Source: SFWF01 sp045636705 (GTDB lineage Bacteria > Bacillota > Clostridia > Oscillospirales > Acutalibacteraceae). Taken from it: a stretch of DNA of 64,000 nt. Every line of letters begins with the position of its first letter. The stretch's first letter is position 1. The notes below the pieces were generated by a model that was not told the origin of the DNA, searched no databases, and worked only from the letters and a program-made list of their open reading frames with translations. Below, piece by piece: positions 42,271 to 50,233 of the stretch. The stretch covers positions 32,738 through 96,737 of the forward strand of contig JAZTYA010000010.1 in NCBI GenBank assembly GCA_045636705.1. The letters run 5' to 3'. The position numbers and the translations under genes are program-made.

Positions 42271-43302
42271 GTGGAATTGTCGGCTCGCAAAAAGGAAATT
42301 CTTTCCGAAATAGTAAAGCTATATATTGAAACGGGAGAGCCGATAGGTTCAAAGCTTTTAGCAACAAAGCTAGTAGCATCCCCTTCTACCGCGACTCTTC
42401 GCGCAGAGATGAGCGAACTTGAAAGGCTTGGCTTTTTAAAGCAACCACACACCTCGGCAGGAAGATTACCTACAAGCATGGCATACAGACTTTATGTAAA
42501 CGAACTTATGCCAAAGGAGAGCATTTCAAACGACAGTCGAGAGATAATTGATAAGATGCTTGTCGACATAAACCCCGAACCTGAAAATATCGGTTCTGCG
42601 GCGGCTCAAATTTTAACAACCCTAACGGGACTTCCCGCCATATATGCAGAGAATGCCGAAAACGGCTCGGTAATGAAAAAGGTAACCCTCTTGCCAATGG
42701 GTCGTTCTTCGGTAATAATCTTTACGATAACAGCCGACGGAAGAAGCCGCAGCAGACTTATTCATTGCAAGTTCCCCTTAACTCAAGAAAACTTAAACCT
42801 ATTTTTAGAAATATGCGAGCAAAACGTACAGGGCAAGCATTTAAGCGAGCTTAACAAGGTTTATCTGCAAAGCGTTACCGCTTCGGCAGGATTTGAAGCG
42901 TTAAGCCTGGCGCCCCTTTTTGCGGCTATCTTTGATATGGCAGAGGAGCTTAACCGCACACGAGTTGATATGCGCGGAGAAGCAAACTTATTTACAATGC
43001 TTGATTCAGATTTTTCGGCAAAGGGAGTTTTAAGACTCTTTAGCTCAAGCGACACGGCACAAAGTATTTTATCCCTTTCAAATGATAGTGTCGGTGTGGT
43101 TTTTGGAGATGACACCGATTTTCCGGAGCTAAAACCGACCGGCATCATTTACGCGTCCTACGGAGATACGCACGAGCTTGGTCGTCTTGCCGTAATAGGA
43201 CCAACACGAATGAGTTATGAAAGAATTATGCCAAGCATTGAATATTTAGCAGAAAAGGTTGGAAACATCCTTAATGATATATTGAAAGGAATGGAGGAAT
43301 AA
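42271..43302 (+). CDS. hrcA: Heat-inducible transcription repressor HrcA
   Basis: This protein of about 343 residues starts like other HrcA proteins (MELSARKKEILSEIVKLYI) when the GTG at 42271 is used. The frame is open from a TTG at 42241, ten codons earlier, so the start is not certain. The winged-helix part has PIGSKLLATKLVASPSTATL and HTSAGRLPTSMAYRLYV. It binds CIRCE with GroEL-dependent activity. grpE starts 3 bp after its stop. Confidence 0.95.
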   Translation: MELSARKKEILSEIVKLYIETGEPIGSKLLATKLVASPSTATLRAEMSELERLGFLKQPHTSAGRLPTSMAYRLYVNELMPKESISNDSREIIDKMLVDINPEPENIGSAAAQILTTLTGLPAIYAENAENGSVMKKVTLLPMGRSSVIIFTITADGRSRSRLIHCKFPLTQENLNLFLEICEQNVQGKHLSELNKVYLQSVTASAGFEALSLAPLFAAIFDMAEELNRTRVDMRGEANLFTMLDSDFSAKGVLRLFSSSDTAQSILSLSNDSVGVVFGDDTDFPELKPTGIIYASYGDTHELGRLAVIGPTRMSYERIMPSIEYLAEKVGNILNDILKGMEE

Positions 43303-43305
43303 AGG

Positions 43306-43830
43306 ATGACCGAAGAGAACAAGACGGTTTCTACCGAAGAAACAGTAGAAGAACCAAAGGCAACCGAAAAGCCCAAAAAGGCAAAAAAGGCAAACGAAGT
43401 CGAAAAATTAAAAAAGGAACTCGAAGAGTTAAACGACAGATTTCTTCGTACCGCTGCCGAGTTTGACAACTTCAAAAAGCGTACCGAAAGAGAAAAATTA
43501 ACAATAGCCGAGTATGCAAAGGCACAGGTAATGAAAAATCTTCTTCCCATACTTGATAATGCCGACCGCGCCGCAGAATATGAGCACGGCACCGAGCAGT
43601 TCAACAAGGGAATCGAAATGATAGTAAAACAGTTAAACGACCTTTCTTCAAAGTTAGGACTAGTAGAACTGGGAGTCGTGGGAGAAGAGTTTAACCCCGA
43701 AATACACGAGGCAATAATGCACGTCGAGGACGAAACTCTTGGAGAAAATGTCGTATCGGCAGTAATGCAAAAGGGCTATAAATTTGGAGATACCGTTGTC
43801 AGACCGGCTATGGTGCAGGTAGCAAACTAA
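43306..43830 (+). CDS. grpE: Nucleotide exchange factor GrpE
   Basis: This 174-residue protein has an acidic/Lys-rich N-terminus, a long coiled-coil helix (about 30-95, with DRFLRTAAEFDNFKKRTERE), and the C-terminal beta domain ending VVSAVMQKGYKFGDTVVRPA. It releases ADP from DnaK. A hairpin-chain repeat starts directly after its stop, which separates it from dnaK by 800 bp instead of the usual short gap. Confidence 0.96.
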   Translation: MTEENKTVSTEETVEEPKATEKPKKAKKANEVEKLKKELEELNDRFLRTAAEFDNFKKRTEREKLTIAEYAKAQVMKNLLPILDNADRAAEYEHGTEQFNKGIEMIVKQLNDLSSKLGLVELGVVGEEFNPEIHEAIMHVEDETLGENVVSAVMQKGYKFGDTVVRPAMVQVAN

Positions 43831-44037
43831 CGAAGCAGCTTCGCCATGAAGGATGCTAACGCATAAGAAGGACACCTTCGGTGTATGAAGTATGTGCTTC
43901 GCACAAATTAATGTGTCTGCGACGCTATTTTAAAATTAGTGCCGAAAGGCACACCAAAATTTGCCGAAGGCAAGCATCATTGTCCGAAAGGACACCAACG
44001 TTTTGTAAAACAAAACATCATTTCACCGTAAGGTGAA
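43831..44037 (+). repeat. Hairpin-chain element copy A1 (gene-less)
   Basis: A chain of mini-hairpins: CGAAGC-a-GCTTCG (43831-43843), ACACC-ttc-GGTGT (43872-43884), TGTGC-ttc-GCACA (43893-43905), GTC-tgc-GAC (43915-43923), then GTGCC-gaaa-GGCAC (43939-43952), TTGCC-gaa-GGCAA (43961-43973), GTCC-gaaa-GGAC (43982-43993), TTTTGT-aaa-ACAAAA (44001-44015) and TTCACC-gtaa-GGTGAA (44022-44037). The left half has TTC-like loops and ATGAAG linkers, the right half GAA-like loops and CATCATT linkers. Its left 81 bp recur exactly at 44040-44120. Confidence 0.8.
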
Positions 44038-44039
44038 CC

Positions 44040-44134
44040 CGAAGCAGCTTCGCCATGAAGGATGCTAACGCATAAGAAGGACACCTTCGGTGTATGAAGT
44101 ATGTGCTTCGCACAAATTAAGGAGCCTACGGCGT
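44040..44134 (+). repeat. Left half of the gene-bearing hairpin-chain element (A2)
   Basis: Bases 44040-44120 are identical to 43831-43911 over 81 bp. The next unit is GCC-tac-GGC (44124-44132), equivalent to GTC-tgc-GAC in gene-less copies but with paired base changes. AAGGAG at 44119-44124 is the ribosome binding site of the four-helix-bundle gene, so the repeat supplies the translation signal. Confidence 0.8.
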
Positions 44135-44491
44135 ATGATAAAAGAAAACAAATTGGTTGATTTATCCTTTCAATTTGCGAAAGAAATTATTTTTCTTGTA
44201 AGCGACTTAAAAGAAAAACGAGAAAATATAATTTCTAATCAAATAGGAAGAAGCGGAACAAGCATAGGTGCTAATATAAATGAAGCACAATATGCACAAA
44301 GCAAAGCAGATTTTGTTTCAAAGCTTCAAATTGCTTTAAAAGAGGCAAACGAAACAGGTTATTGGTTAAAACTTTTGCTTGAAACAAACTATATAGATGA
44401 AGCAAAGTTTAACGAGTTAGATTCCGTTTGTTCAAGAATTAGAGTTATGCTTATTTCTTCCTGCAAAACAGCAAAAAATAATATGTTGTAA
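44135..44491 (+). CDS. Four-helix-bundle protein (S23/IVS-protein, Avd-like family)
   Basis: This 118-residue protein is all helical. It shows the family signature: LSFQFAKEIIFLVSDLK, then SNQIGRSGTSIGANINEAQY, KADFVSKLQIALKEANETGY and WLKLLLETNYI. Family members are encoded in 23S rRNA intervening sequences and as Avd in diversity-generating retroelements; they form pentamers that bind nucleic acids. The start at 44135 has an SD 10 nt upstream; a frame reaching back to 44090 runs through repeat sequence. The gene sits at the centre of a hairpin-chain element inside the dnaK operon. Its role is unknown. Confidence 0.85.
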   Translation: MIKENKLVDLSFQFAKEIIFLVSDLKEKRENIISNQIGRSGTSIGANINEAQYAQSKADFVSKLQIALKEANETGYWLKLLLETNYIDEAKFNELDSVCSRIRVMLISSCKTAKNNML

Positions 44492-44620
44492 AACATTTTA
44501 TATTATGTCGCGAACGCGACACCAAAATTTTGCCGAAGGCAATCCATCATTGCCAAAGGCACCATCATTTTGTAAAACAAAACATCATTTCACCGCAAGG
44601 TGAACCATCATCTATTTAAA
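44492..44620 (+). repeat. Right half of the gene-bearing hairpin-chain element (B)
   Basis: After a stem at the gene's stop codon (ATAATATGTT pairing imperfectly with AACATTTTATATTAT) come GTCGC-gaac-GCGAC, TTGCC-gaa-GGCAA, TGCC-aaa-GGCA, TTTTGT-aaa-ACAAAA and TTCACC-gcaa-GGTGAA, joined by CATCAT linkers. Only right-half type units are present. The element ends just before the dnaK SD. Confidence 0.8.
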
Positions 44621-44633
44621 GGAGAAAATTAAA

Positions 44634-46460
44634 ATGGGAAAAATTATTGGTATTGACTTAGGAACAACCAACTCTTGCGTAGCAGTTATGGAAGGCGGAG
44701 AGCCTGTTGTTATTGCAAATGCGGAGGGAGCAAGAACTACCCCTTCGGTTGTTGCTTTTTTAAAGAACGGAGAACGCGCAGTAGGTCAGGTAGCAAAGCG
44801 TCAGGCTATCACAAACCCTGATAAGACTATCATTTCGATTAAAAGAGAAATGGGAACCTCTTACACCGTTGATATCGACGGTAAGGCATACACTCCTCAA
44901 GAGATTTCTGCTATCGTTCTTCAAAAGTTAAAGGCAGACGCCGAGGCTTATCTTGGCCAGCCTGTTACCGAGGCTGTAATCACAGTTCCTGCTTACTTTA
45001 CCGATGCACAGCGTCAGGCAACAAAGGATGCAGGTAAAATTGCAGGTCTTGACGTAAAGAGAATTATCAACGAGCCTACCGCAGCAGCCTTAGCTTACTC
45101 AATTGATAAGGAAGACGACCAGAAGGTTATGGTTTATGACCTTGGCGGTGGTACTTTTGACGTATCGATTATCGAAATGGGCGACGGCGTTCAGGAAGTT
45201 TTGGCTACCGCAGGTAACAACCGTTTAGGCGGCGACGACTTTGATAAGCGCATTATGGATTGGATTGTTGCAGGCTTTAAGGCAGACAACGGCATTGACT
45301 TATCAAACGATAAAATGGCAATGCAGAGAATTAAGGAAGCTGCAGAAAAGGCTAAAATCGACCTTTCGGGAATGACAAGCACAGATATTAATCTTCCTTT
45401 CATTACCGCAGATGCAACAGGCCCTAAGCACTATGAAGCAACCCTTACCCGTGCTAAGTTTAACGAACTTACCGACGACCTTGTAGAAGCTACAATGGGC
45501 CCCGTTCGTCAAGCACTTGCCGATTCAGGACTTGATAAGAGCGAAATTAACAAGGTTTTAATGGTTGGCGGTTCTTCAAGAATTCCTGCCGTTCAGGAAG
45601 CAGTTAAGAAGTTTATCGGAAAAGAGCCTTCAAAGGGACTTAACCCTGACGAGTGCGTTGCTATCGGCGCTGCAATGCAGGGTGGCGTACTTGGCGGCGA
45701 CGTGAAGGGACTTCTTCTCTTAGACGTTACAACTCTTTCCTTAGGTATTGAAACAATGGGTGGCGTTTCCACAAAGGTAATTGACCGTAACACCACAATT
45801 CCTGCAAAGAAGAGCCAGATTTTCTCCACCGCTGCAGACGGACAGACCTCTGTTGAGGTTCACGTTCTTCAGGGCGAAAGAGAATTTGCAAAGGACAATA
45901 AGACCCTTGGCGTATTCCACCTTGACGGAATTGCTCCTGCTCCTCGTGGAATCCCCCAGATTGAGGTTACCTTTGACATTGATGCTAACGGTATCGTTCA
46001 CGTTTCTGCAAAGGATTTAGGCACAGGAAAAGAAAACGACATTACAATTACTTCTAATACAAATATGTCCAAAGAGGATATCGATAAGGCAGTAAAAGAG
46101 GCAGAGGAATATGCCGCAGAGGACAAAAAGCGTCGTGAGGCAGTAGATACAAGAAATGCCGCAGACCAGATGGTTTATCAGACCGAGAAGACCTTATCTG
46201 AGTTCGGCGACAAGATTTCCGAAGAGGAAAAGAAATCGGTTGAAGATGCAAAAGAGGCTCTTAAAGAGGCTTTAAAGGGCGAGGATACCGAGGCTATTAA
46301 GGCTAAGCAGGAAGAACTGCAAAAGGCGCTTTATGCTATTTCCGAAAAGGTTTATAAGGCAGCAGCCGAGGCACAAGGTGCAGCACAGGGCGGCGACGCA
46401 GGTGCTAACCAGGACGGCGTTTATGATGCTGACTTTACCGATGTTGACGAAACAAAATAA
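44634..46460 (+). CDS. dnaK: Chaperone DnaK (Hsp70)
   Basis: This 608-residue protein starts MGKIIGIDLGTTNSCVAVME and has the DnaK signatures VYDLGGGTFDVSI and VLMVGGSSRIPAVQEAV, then a substrate-binding domain and an acidic C-terminal tail. It refolds proteins with DnaJ and GrpE. Its stop codon lies inside a perfect 15-bp inverted repeat (46449-46483). Confidence 0.99.
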   Translation: MGKIIGIDLGTTNSCVAVMEGGEPVVIANAEGARTTPSVVAFLKNGERAVGQVAKRQAITNPDKTIISIKREMGTSYTVDIDGKAYTPQEISAIVLQKLKADAEAYLGQPVTEAVITVPAYFTDAQRQATKDAGKIAGLDVKRIINEPTAAALAYSIDKEDDQKVMVYDLGGGTFDVSIIEMGDGVQEVLATAGNNRLGGDDFDKRIMDWIVAGFKADNGIDLSNDKMAMQRIKEAAEKAKIDLSGMTSTDINLPFITADATGPKHYEATLTRAKFNELTDDLVEATMGPVRQALADSGLDKSEINKVLMVGGSSRIPAVQEAVKKFIGKEPSKGLNPDECVAIGAAMQGGVLGGDVKGLLLLDVTTLSLGIETMGGVSTKVIDRNTTIPAKKSQIFSTAADGQTSVEVHVLQGEREFAKDNKTLGVFHLDGIAPAPRGIPQIEVTFDIDANGIVHVSAKDLGTGKENDITITSNTNMSKEDIDKAVKEAEEYAAEDKKRREAVDTRNAADQMVYQTEKTLSEFGDKISEEEKKSVEDAKEALKEALKGEDTEAIKAKQEELQKALYAISEKVYKAAAEAQGAAQGGDAGANQDGVYDADFTDVDETK

Positions 46461-46483
46461 GGCGATAAGCCTTATTTTGTTTC
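46449..46483 (+). terminator. Perfect hairpin spanning the dnaK stop codon (attenuator-like)
   Basis: GAAACAAAATAAGGC (46449-46463) and its exact inverse GCCTTATTTTGTTTC (46469-46483) flank a GATAA loop. The 5' arm encodes the last residues of DnaK and includes the TAA. U-richness lies within the 3' arm, so it could attenuate transcription into dnaJ. It is also the first unit of repeat copy C. Confidence 0.6.
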
Positions 46484-46700
46484 TAATGAAAAATGAAGGA
46501 TGCTAACGCACAAGAAGGACACCTTCGGTGTATGGAGTATGCGCTTCGCACAAATTAATGTGTCTGCGACGCTGTTTTAAGGTGCCGAAGGCACACCAAA
46601 ATTTTGTCGAAAGGCAAACCTTCGTTTTGTGAAACAAACCATCATTGTCCTAAAAGGACACCATCATTTCACCATAAGGTGAACCATCATTCCGTAAGGA
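46484..46700 (+). repeat. Hairpin-chain element copy C (gene-less)
   Basis: The unit order resembles copy A1: GGATGCTAACGCA, ACACC-ttc-GGTGT, TGCGC-ttc-GCACA, TGTCTGCGACGC, GTGCC-gaa-GGCAC, TTTTGTcgaaAGGCAAA, TTTTGT-gaa-ACAAA, GTCC-taaa-AGGAC, TTCACC-ataa-GGTGAA, joined by CCTTCG and CATCATT linkers. It runs into TTCCGTAAGGAGC, which gives the dnaJ SD. A frame open across it into dnaJ is spurious. Confidence 0.78.
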
Positions 46701-46708
46701 GCAAAACA

Positions 46709-47863
46709 GTGGCAGATAAAAGAGACTTTTATGAGGTTTTGGGTGTTGAAAAGGGCGCTAGCGACGACGAGCTTAAAAAAGCCTATCGCAAAAGAGCAAA
46801 ACTATATCATCCCGACCTTCATCCCGGAGATGCCGAGGCAGAGAAAAACTTTAAAGAGGTAAACGAGGCCTATGAGGTCTTGTCCGATAAGGATAAGCGT
46901 GCTCGTTATGACCAGTTTGGACACGCAGGTGTTGACCCGAACTTTGGCGCGGGACAAGGTGGCGGCAACCCCTTCGGAGGTGGTTTTGGCGGCTTTGACT
47001 TTGGCGATTTAGGAGATATTTTCGGCTCTATGTTTGGAGGCGGTTTTGGAGGCGGCGGCGGAAACCCCAACGCGCCAAGACGCGGCTCTGACACCGAAAC
47101 TTCGGTTACCATTTCTTTTGAAGAGGCGGCAAAGGGCACAAAAAAGAAAATAAAGATAACACGAATTGAAAAGTGTGACGAGTGTTCGGGCAGTGGCGCC
47201 GAAAAGGGTTGTTCGCCTGTAACCTGTTCTACCTGCAGAGGTAGCGGAAGAATTACCGTTCAGCAAAGAACTCCTTTTGGTGTTATGCAGTCACAAAGAG
47301 CCTGCGACCGCTGTGGCGGAAAGGGTAAAACCATTGAAAAACCCTGTAAACTTTGCGGAGGCAAGGGCCTTATTCGCAAAACTACCGAAAGGGAAATCGA
47401 AATTCCTGCAGGTATTGACGACGGTCAGGCATTTAGAATTCAGGGCCAAGGTAACGCGGGTGTAAACGGCGGACCTAACGGCAACTTGATAGTTGAAGTA
47501 AACGTTAGACCTCATCCGATTTTTGAAAGACAGGGTTACGACGTTTTCTGTAAAATTCCCGTAACCTTTGCCCAGGCGGCTTTAGGCGCAGAAATTATTG
47601 TTCCTACCCTTGACGGCAAGGTCAAGTTCAACATACACGAGGGAACCCAACCGGGAGAGCAGTTTAAACTTCGTGACAAGGGAATAAAACACCTTAACTC
47701 CTATGGCAAGGGCGACCAATACGTGATTATTGCGGTCGAGGTTCCAAGGGATTTAAGCCGTGAGCAGAAACAAAAACTTAAAGACTTTGATGCGGTTTGC
47801 ACCGACAAAAATTATGATAAGAAAAAATCCTTCTTTGATAAGGTTAAGGACCTCTTTGATTAA
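46709..47863 (+). CDS. dnaJ: Chaperone DnaJ (Hsp40)
   Basis: This 384-residue protein has a J domain with HPD (LYHPDLHPGD), a Gly/Phe-rich linker (about 75-130), and four CxxCxGxG zinc-finger repeats (CDECSGSG, CSTCRGSG, CDRCGGKG, CKLCGGKG), then the C-terminal substrate domains. The start is GTG at 46709 with TAAGGAG 8 nt upstream; a longer frame from 46604 is repeat sequence. It stimulates DnaK ATPase. Confidence 0.97.
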   Translation: MADKRDFYEVLGVEKGASDDELKKAYRKRAKLYHPDLHPGDAEAEKNFKEVNEAYEVLSDKDKRARYDQFGHAGVDPNFGAGQGGGNPFGGGFGGFDFGDLGDIFGSMFGGGFGGGGGNPNAPRRGSDTETSVTISFEEAAKGTKKKIKITRIEKCDECSGSGAEKGCSPVTCSTCRGSGRITVQQRTPFGVMQSQRACDRCGGKGKTIEKPCKLCGGKGLIRKTTEREIEIPAGIDDGQAFRIQGQGNAGVNGGPNGNLIVEVNVRPHPIFERQGYDVFCKIPVTFAQAALGAEIIVPTLDGKVKFNIHEGTQPGEQFKLRDKGIKHLNSYGKGDQYVIIAVEVPRDLSREQKQKLKDFDAVCTDKNYDKKKSFFDKVKDLFD

Positions 47864-47868
47864 AAACC

Positions 47869-47897
47869 TTGACAAAGGGGTAGAATAAAAATATAAT
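47869..47897 (+). promoter_or_regulatory. Promoter of the T-box/trpB unit
   Basis: TTGACA (47869-47874), 17-bp spacer, TATAAT (47892-47897), only 6 bp after the dnaJ stop. Confidence 0.92.
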
Positions 47898-47903
47898 ATA
47901 ATA

Positions 47904-48190
47904 AAATTATATATTAAACCTATGAAGCGAAGGTTTTGCCGATAAAAGAGTTTAAAGAGAGCGGGGACGGTGAAAAACCGCAACAAACTGTACGGCAAGT
48001 GGGTCGCTGAGGGTTAGGGTGAACTTTTTAGTAGCCTGACCGTACGTCTGCGTTAAAGACAGGGAATGTGTTGGCATTTCCAAAAAAGAGACGTCCTCGA
48101 GATAAAGAATACAAGGGGATAATAAAGGTGGCACCGTGAAATTTTATTTCGCCCTTTAACAGATTTTGGTTAGAGGGCGAATTTTATTTT
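47904..48190 (+). ncRNA. T-box riboswitch leader (tryptophan type) with terminator
   Basis: The leader carries the T-box core AAAGGTGGCACCGTG (48124-48138), which can pair its flank with GCCCTTT to form the antiterminator, or yield to the terminator stem TCGCCCT (48149-48155)/AGGGCGA (48174-48180) plus ATTTTATTTT. Stem I begins with AGAGAGCGGGGAC. A candidate specifier TGG (48000-48002) precedes GTCGCT on its 3' side, matching tryptophan. Uncharged tRNA-Trp would thus turn on trpB. The specifier was placed by eye. Confidence 0.88.
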
Positions 48191-48222
48191 CCCTCGAAGG
48201 AAAAATATGGAGGCTTTTATTT

Positions 48223-49443
48223 ATGAAGCAAAACGGAATTGATTTTAGTACCTATTTTAACAACTATCCTGACAAGGACGGATTTTTTGGGAAATATGGC
48301 GGATGCTATATTGACGAAAAGCTAAAGGCGGCTATGGCCGAGATTACCGAGGCTTATTTTTCTATCTGCCAGTCAAGAAAGTTTATTGCAGAACTCAGAA
48401 GAATTAGAAAAGAGTTTCAGGGCAGACCTACACCCGTAAGTCACCTTGAAAGACTATCCGATGCACTTGGCGGCAAGGTTCAGCTATACGCTAAGCGTGA
48501 GGACTTAAACCATTCGGGCGCTCATAAGTTAAATCACTGCATGGGTGAAGCTCTACTCGCTAAGTATATGGGCAAAAAGAAGATTATTGCCGAAACGGGT
48601 GCAGGTCAGCACGGCGTGGCTCTTGCTACCGCTGCGGCATACTTTGGACTTGAGTGCGATATCTATATGGGTTCTGTTGATATAAAGAAGCAGGCTCCAA
48701 ACGTTGCTCGAATGAAGATTTTGGGCGCAAACGTTGTTGAGGTAACCCACGGACTTAAGACCTTAAAAGAGGCGGTTGATGCGGCGTTTGACGCATATAG
48801 CCGTGAATATAACGATGCGATTTACTGCATCGGTTCTGTTTTGGGACCGCATCCTTTCCCAATGATGGTTCGAGACTTCCAGAGTGTTGTCGGTATTGAG
48901 GCAAGAGACCAGTTTATCGAAATGACAGGTCATTTGCCCTCTGCTATCGTTGCTTGTGTCGGCGGTGGTTCTAATGCGGCAGGACTTTTTGCAGGATTTT
49001 TAAACGACCCTGTTGACATTTACGGAATTGAGCCTTTAGGCAGAGGTCCCAAGCTTGGCGACCATGCGGCAAGCCTTAAGTATGGCTCAGAGGGTGTTAT
49101 GCACGGATTTAACAGCATAATGCTTAAGGACGAAAATGGCGAGCCTGCTCCCGTTTACTCGGTTGCAAGCGGTCTTGATTATCCATCTTCGGGACCTGAA
49201 CACGCCTTTTTACAGGAAATCGGCAGGGTTAAGTATGATGTAATTGATGACGAGGAAACCATAGACGCTTTCTTTAAGTTATCTCGTTTAGAGGGAATCA
49301 TCCCTGCTATTGAGAGCTCGCACGCTGTAGCTTATGGTATGAAGCTTGCAAAGACTATGGAGCATGGCTCTATCCTTATCAACCTCTCGGGCAGAGGCGA
49401 CAAGGATATGGATTATATACTTGAAAATTATGGAATAAGATAG
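48223..49443 (+). CDS. trpB: Tryptophan synthase beta subunit
   Basis: This 406-residue PLP enzyme has the TrpB landmarks: REDLNHSGAHKLNH with the PLP lysine, AETGAGQHGVALATAAAYFG, CVGGGSNAAGLFAGF (phosphate loop) and SGLDYPSSGPEHA. It makes tryptophan from indole and serine. No trpA or other trp gene is adjacent, so it may salvage indole. The start at 48223 has GGAGG upstream and follows the T-box terminator. Confidence 0.94.
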   Translation: MKQNGIDFSTYFNNYPDKDGFFGKYGGCYIDEKLKAAMAEITEAYFSICQSRKFIAELRRIRKEFQGRPTPVSHLERLSDALGGKVQLYAKREDLNHSGAHKLNHCMGEALLAKYMGKKKIIAETGAGQHGVALATAAAYFGLECDIYMGSVDIKKQAPNVARMKILGANVVEVTHGLKTLKEAVDAAFDAYSREYNDAIYCIGSVLGPHPFPMMVRDFQSVVGIEARDQFIEMTGHLPSAIVACVGGGSNAAGLFAGFLNDPVDIYGIEPLGRGPKLGDHAASLKYGSEGVMHGFNSIMLKDENGEPAPVYSVASGLDYPSSGPEHAFLQEIGRVKYDVIDDEETIDAFFKLSRLEGIIPAIESSHAVAYGMKLAKTMEHGSILINLSGRGDKDMDYILENYGIR

Positions 49444-49453
49444 GAAGTTTTAA

Positions 49454-50218
49454 ATGAAAATAGCGGTTGTAACAGGCGCATCAAGCGGAATGGGAAGAGA
49501 GTTTGTAAAACAGCTTACAAGCCTTGAAGCCTTCGATGAGGTTTGGGTAATTGCCCGACGCGAAGACCGACTTCTTGAACTTAAAAAGGAAATGGGCGAT
49601 TTTATAAGACCTGTTCCTTTAGACCTTCAAAAGACCGAAGACCTTTTAAAATATAAAAAGCTTTTAGAGGAAAATGCGCCCGAGGTTGCCGTTTTGGTAA
49701 ATGCCAGCGGTTACGGTAAGTTTGATGCTTTTGATAATCTTGATTTAGACACTCAGCTTGGAATGATAGACCTTAATGCCAAGGCTCTTACCGCTATCAC
49801 ACATATGACCTTACCTTATTTAAAGAAAGGGTCTAGGGTTTATCAGGTAGGCTCGCTTTCTTCCTTCCAACCGGTTCCTTATATCGGAGTTTACGGTGCT
49901 ACAAAGGCTTACGTTTTAAGCTTTACCAGAGCAATTAACGCCGAGCTTCGCCACACGGGAATTAAAATGATGGCGGTTTGTCCCGGTTGGGTCAGAACCG
50001 AGTTTTTCGACCGCGCAGTAGTCGATAACGACGTTATTACCTACTATAATAAATTCTTCACGGCAAAACAGGTCGTCACTCGTGCCATTCGCGATATGAA
50101 AAAGGGCAAGGACGTATCGGTCGTAGGATTTTCAATTCGCGCACAGGTGCTTTTAACAAAGCTTTTACCCCATAAGCTGGTTATGAAGATTTGGCTTATG
50201 CAACAGAAGAAAAAATAA
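49454..50218 (+). CDS. SDR-family NAD(P)-dependent oxidoreductase
   Basis: This 254-residue classical SDR has TGASSGMGREFV (cofactor turn), LVNASGYGKF, and the catalytic Ser (VGSLSSF) with YGATKAYVLSF (Tyr-x-x-x-Lys), then PGWVRTEFF. The C-terminus ends in a hydrophobic/basic stretch as in dehydrogenases acting on lipid-like substrates. It lies 10 bp after trpB, so it is probably co-transcribed from the T-box promoter. The substrate is unknown. Confidence 0.86.
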   Translation: MKIAVVTGASSGMGREFVKQLTSLEAFDEVWVIARREDRLLELKKEMGDFIRPVPLDLQKTEDLLKYKKLLEENAPEVAVLVNASGYGKFDAFDNLDLDTQLGMIDLNAKALTAITHMTLPYLKKGSRVYQVGSLSSFQPVPYIGVYGATKAYVLSFTRAINAELRHTGIKMMAVCPGWVRTEFFDRAVVDNDVITYYNKFFTAKQVVTRAIRDMKKGKDVSVVGFSIRAQVLLTKLLPHKLVMKIWLMQQKKK

Positions 50219-50233
50219 AAAGGACTAGTTAAA

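Noticed and set aside
44090..44134. N-terminal extension of the four-helix protein
   Set aside because: It is repeat sequence; the ATG at 44135 has its own SD.
44135..44491. Diversity-generating retroelement
   Set aside because: Avd-like protein is present but no reverse transcriptase, template repeat or variable repeat is visible in the window.
43831..44620. CRISPR array
   Set aside because: Units are hairpins with different stems and short linkers, not identical repeats with uniform spacers, and no cas genes are near.
43831..44620. Transposase-type insertion sequence
   Set aside because: No transposase frame is present; the only gene is the four-helix protein. Mobility, if any, must use another route.
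46604..46708. N-terminal extension of DnaJ
   Set aside because: The added residues come from repeat copy C; the GTG at 46709 has a proper SD and the family N-terminus.
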